From Erigeron canadensis (Eukaryota; Streptophyta; Magnoliopsida; Asterales; Asteraceae), in the NCBI RefSeq assembly GCF_010389155.1, contig NC_057768.1:10786501-10850500 (forward strand): a stretch of 64,000 nt of DNA, read 5' to 3'. The notes beneath the pieces were generated by a model that was not told the DNA's origin, searched no databases, and saw only the letters and a list, made by a program, of their open reading frames with translations. Numbering within the stretch: position 1 is the stretch's first letter; each line of letters begins with the position of its first letter. The position numbers and the translations under genes are program-made. Positions 61,358-64,000 of the stretch are shown piece after piece.

Positions 61358-62036
61358 TGTAGATGCAGAATTCGGTGTGACAATAGCAACAAAGATTTGA
61401 TTATTGTTTACGTTTTTAGGAACTTGTGTGTAATCATTTAAATAAGAACTTGTGTTGATATTTAATGATTACGTTTGGACTTCTATAATATATCTGTTTA
61501 TGTTTTGTATTGTGTTTGTGTGTTATATATTGTTTTACAGGTACAAGAACATAGAATCAAGGTTTATAAGTATCGTAGAACACTTAAACGGTGATTGGAT
61601 GTTATGTACGAGTCAAACAAAGTCAAACAGAGAACAAAGGATCGTCCCTCGTGCTGACGTCATCAGCATGTAGGATGAACCTCGTGCTGACATCAGCATG
61701 AGGTAGAACGATTGTTTATTGTTTCGGGCCTAATACGTAATTAAGGCCTAAGCCCACACGATCCAATACTTAACTAGTATAAATACATAATCTACGGAAT
61801 TAGGTTAATCGTTTTTGAATCTTGGTTAACTATTTACGAATTTACGAGCTAAGGTTAATTGTTCCTTCGTGTAGCCTCTTACACGAACCACAAGCCTTGT
61901 GCATCTCCTTGGGTTGGTTAATTGCTCATTAATCAACGAAAGGCAATAACAATCTAGTTATCTCAAGAGGATTCCGCACTCTTGACATAACGAATCGCGT
62001 CTTATTACGATCCACGCAACAATAGGGTACCTTACA
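61358..62036 (+). repeat. 3' LTR of the copia element
   Basis: 679 bp, close to the 5' LTR. Differences include duplication and decay of the palindrome region (61644-61705, one intact TGACGTCA at 61655-61662 and one TGACATCA), a ~5-bp deletion after the TATA box, and scattered substitutions. Confidence 0.93.
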
Positions 62037-63878
62037 GAACACACTTGGAAACTTTTGTTAGAAGACATAAACTACATACGCCGTCAAGAAACGGGTGTAC
62101 CAGGTATGTAAATACTCATTCTATTATTATATACAATTGTATGTCGATTTGTTAATGCTTTTAAAAAGGGTCATATGTTTTAGCTTTATCTAACTACTCA
62201 TCTTTTTTTCGTTTACAGATTTGAATCTTTCTGAAGATGCAATTAAAAACCATGCTTTCGTCAAAATAGAGGAACTGTTGCTTTCTCACGGATCAACATT
62301 GAAAAGCATTCCAAACATGCCTTACCCTGACTACGTCGTTATCGATGAATCTTTCAATATGTTGATCCAACAAGAACTTTAGTATGACCCGGCTACAATG
62401 CAAGAATTGCATGATACTTTACATGCAACAATGACGAATGAACAGTTAGGTGTGTACAATGAAATCATTTCAGCTGTTGAAAAGAATGAAGGTGGGGTAT
62501 TTTTTTTATATGGTTATGGTGGGACTGGAAAGACCTTTGTGTCTAAGACCTTATCTTCAGCCATTCGTGCAAAGGGAGATATCGTTCTGAATGTAGCATC
62601 CAGTGGCATAGCTGCTCTTCTGCTTGAAGGGGGTTGAACAGCTCATTCACGTTTCAAGATCCCTATTAGTCTAACTGAGGAATCATTTTGTTCTATAACT
62701 CCCGATAGCCATACAGCAGGTTTGTTAATAAAAACACGTCTCATTATCTGGGATGAGGCACCAATGATGCATAGGCATTGTTTTGAAACATTGGATAGAA
62801 CTTTGCGTGATATCTTGTCAACGACCTCTTCATCTTGTGCGGATAAACCATTCGGTGGTAAGGTTATCGTCTTAGGGGTGATTTTCGTCAAGTGCTTCTG
62901 GTTATTCAAAAGGGCACCCGACAGGAAGTTGTAAACGCATCATTAAATTCATCTTATTTATGGGAGCATTGTAAGATTCTACGCTTAACAGTAAACATGC
63001 ATTTACAGTTTGGCTGCCCCCAGCAAACACTGCATGAGGTCAAAAAGTTTGTGGATTGGATACTTCGAATCGGTGAAGGTACGATTGGAGAAGACAATGA
63101 CGGCGAAGCGGACATCAGATTACCCGATGAGGTCCTTATCAAATCTGAAGGAGATCACATTAAGTCCATGGTTGAGTGTATCTATCCAGATATTAATGAA
63201 CACATCGATGAACCAAACTACTTTCAAGAGAAAGCAATCTTGGTTCCAACAAATGAGGAAGTTGATAAGATTAATGATTATGTGTTATCTCTTATACAGG
63301 GAGAGGAGATGACATATTACAGTTCGGATAGTCCATGTCCAGAAGAGGTTAATGATGTGTTCGAACAATCTGTTTACTTGTCCGCCGTGTTGAATGGTTT
63401 TAAACTTTCAGGTGTTCCGAACCACAAGTTGACCCTAAAAGTAGGTGTGCCGATTATGTTGCTTCAAAATATAGACCAAGCTAACGGTCTATGCAATGGT
63501 ACACGTCTCCAGATTACCAGAATGGCACCTCATGTAATAGAAGCTAGGATTATTACTGGCTCAAATGCAGGTAAGATGACATATTTGCCTCGCATGTGTA
63601 TCATCCCATCCGATCGTCGAATACCATATAAGTTTCAGAGGCGTCAATTTCCCTTGGTGCCTTGCTTTGCCATGACTATAAATAAAAGTCAAGGACAATC
63701 GTTGGGCAAAGTTGGATTGTTTTTGCAACGACCTGTTTTCACACATGGTCAGCTATATGTGGCTGTTTCAAGAGTTACGAGCAAGGATGGTTTGAAAGTA
63801 CTTATTTGTAATGAAGATGGATCAGCTTCAAACACAACGAAAAATGTTGTCTTTAAGGAGGTTCTTGATAAGATATGA
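62037..63878 (+). pseudogene. Helitron RepHel, helicase part
   Basis: Continuation of the gene cut at 41138. The first exon runs to 62103 (CAG then GTATGT) and the next starts at 62219 after TTTACAG. The Pif1-like SF1B helicase domain shows Walker A GYGGTGKT (62512-62535), Walker B LIIWDEAPM, a GTRQEVVNASL segment, the late motif TINKSQGQSL and the end LYVAVSRVTSKDGLKVL, with TGA at 63876-63878. Lesions: TAG at 62380-62382, TGA at 62635-62637 (CGA to TGA would explain it) and a one-base deletion near 62875. In an active Helitron this domain unwinds DNA 5'-3' during rolling-circle transfer. Confidence 0.9.
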
Positions 63879-63949
63879 GGTTCATATCTGGTTCTGAAAA
63901 CAAGTTTTTTTTGAAAATTTGGGAGTGTTTTAATGTGTTTTCTATGTAA

Positions 63950-64000
63950 TTGGTTAAAAGCAGAAGCAAGCGGTTCAGCATGATGATGAAGAGTTGGCTC
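63950..64000 (+). pseudogene. Second copy of the RPA last exon (window edge)
   Basis: From about 63957 the sequence AAAGCAGAAGCAAGCGGTTC and onward repeats RPA exon 11 (36571-36614) with one mismatch and then runs off the window. It follows the RepHel stop by about 80 bp. Only about 45 bp is visible, so the copy's extent is unknown. Confidence 0.75.

Larger units (their letters stand above)
41139..62036 (+). mobile_element. Ty1/copia (SIRE-like) LTR retrotransposon inside RepHel
   Basis: LTRs at 41139-41788 and 61358-62036, both TG...CA. GAACA target duplications lie at 41134-41138 and 62037-62041; rejoining there restores the helicase reading context. Order: PBS, leader, gag, protease, integrase, RT-RNase H (copia order), a long non-coding stretch, two extra ORFs, polypurine tract. 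A 100-N gap (49136-49235) lies inside, and about 5.4 kb of gag-pol appears on both sides of it. If that is an unmerged overlap, the true element is near 15.4 kb. Integrase before RT, iMet primer and large extra 3' ORFs fit the SIRE/Maximus lineage (inference). Confidence 0.93.

Overview
This is nuclear DNA of a flowering plant. The evidence is a ten-exon gene with plant-type GT-AG introns, Ty1/copia and Ty3/gypsy LTR retrotransposons primed by initiator tRNA-Met, FAR1-type MULEs, a plant-type Helitron that carries an RPA gene, and AT-rich spacers full of (TA)n tracts. I would guess a eudicot, perhaps Asteraceae from the look of the repeats, but that is a weak inference. A run of exactly 100 Ns marks a scaffold gap.

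Left part (1-12,000): one host gene on the minus strand, a PIN-LIKES (PILS) auxin-transport facilitator. It has ten exons between 11,777 and 914. All splice phases agree and the reading frame is open for 421 codons. Its first intron (4.7 kb) and last intron (3.0 kb) hold a MULE with a perfect 9-bp target duplication, Helitron-like ends, a SINE-like fragment and a cluster of inverted-repeat elements bounded by (TA)n.

Middle part (12,660-32,450): a decayed FAR1-type MULE, a Harbinger-like MITE, more fold-back elements (one a ~490-bp palindrome), a minisatellite, and a defective 10.9-kb Ty3/gypsy element (minus strand, 2.9-kb LTRs, AGCTT target duplication) that has split a fold-back element. 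Two members of one non-autonomous Helitron family lie on either side of it in opposite orientation.

Right part (33,437-64,000): the coding cargo of an autonomous-type Helitron. It has an apparently intact 11-exon RPA1-like gene followed by a decayed RepHel (HUH/Y2 Rep plus Pif1-like helicase) gene. RepHel is cut in two by a Ty1/copia (SIRE-like) element at 41,139-62,036 (GAACA target duplication). That element carries two extra ORFs downstream of pol, each preceded by a splice-acceptor-like sequence. About 5.4 kb of its gag-pol appears twice around the N gap, with private single-base indels near the gap, so this is most likely an unmerged contig overlap and not a real duplication. The window ends inside a second copy of the RPA last exon, which hints at tandem Helitron material.

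No tRNA, rRNA or CRISPR was seen. The only two genes that read as intact are PILS and the RPA1-like gene; the rest is transposon-derived or unassigned spacer.
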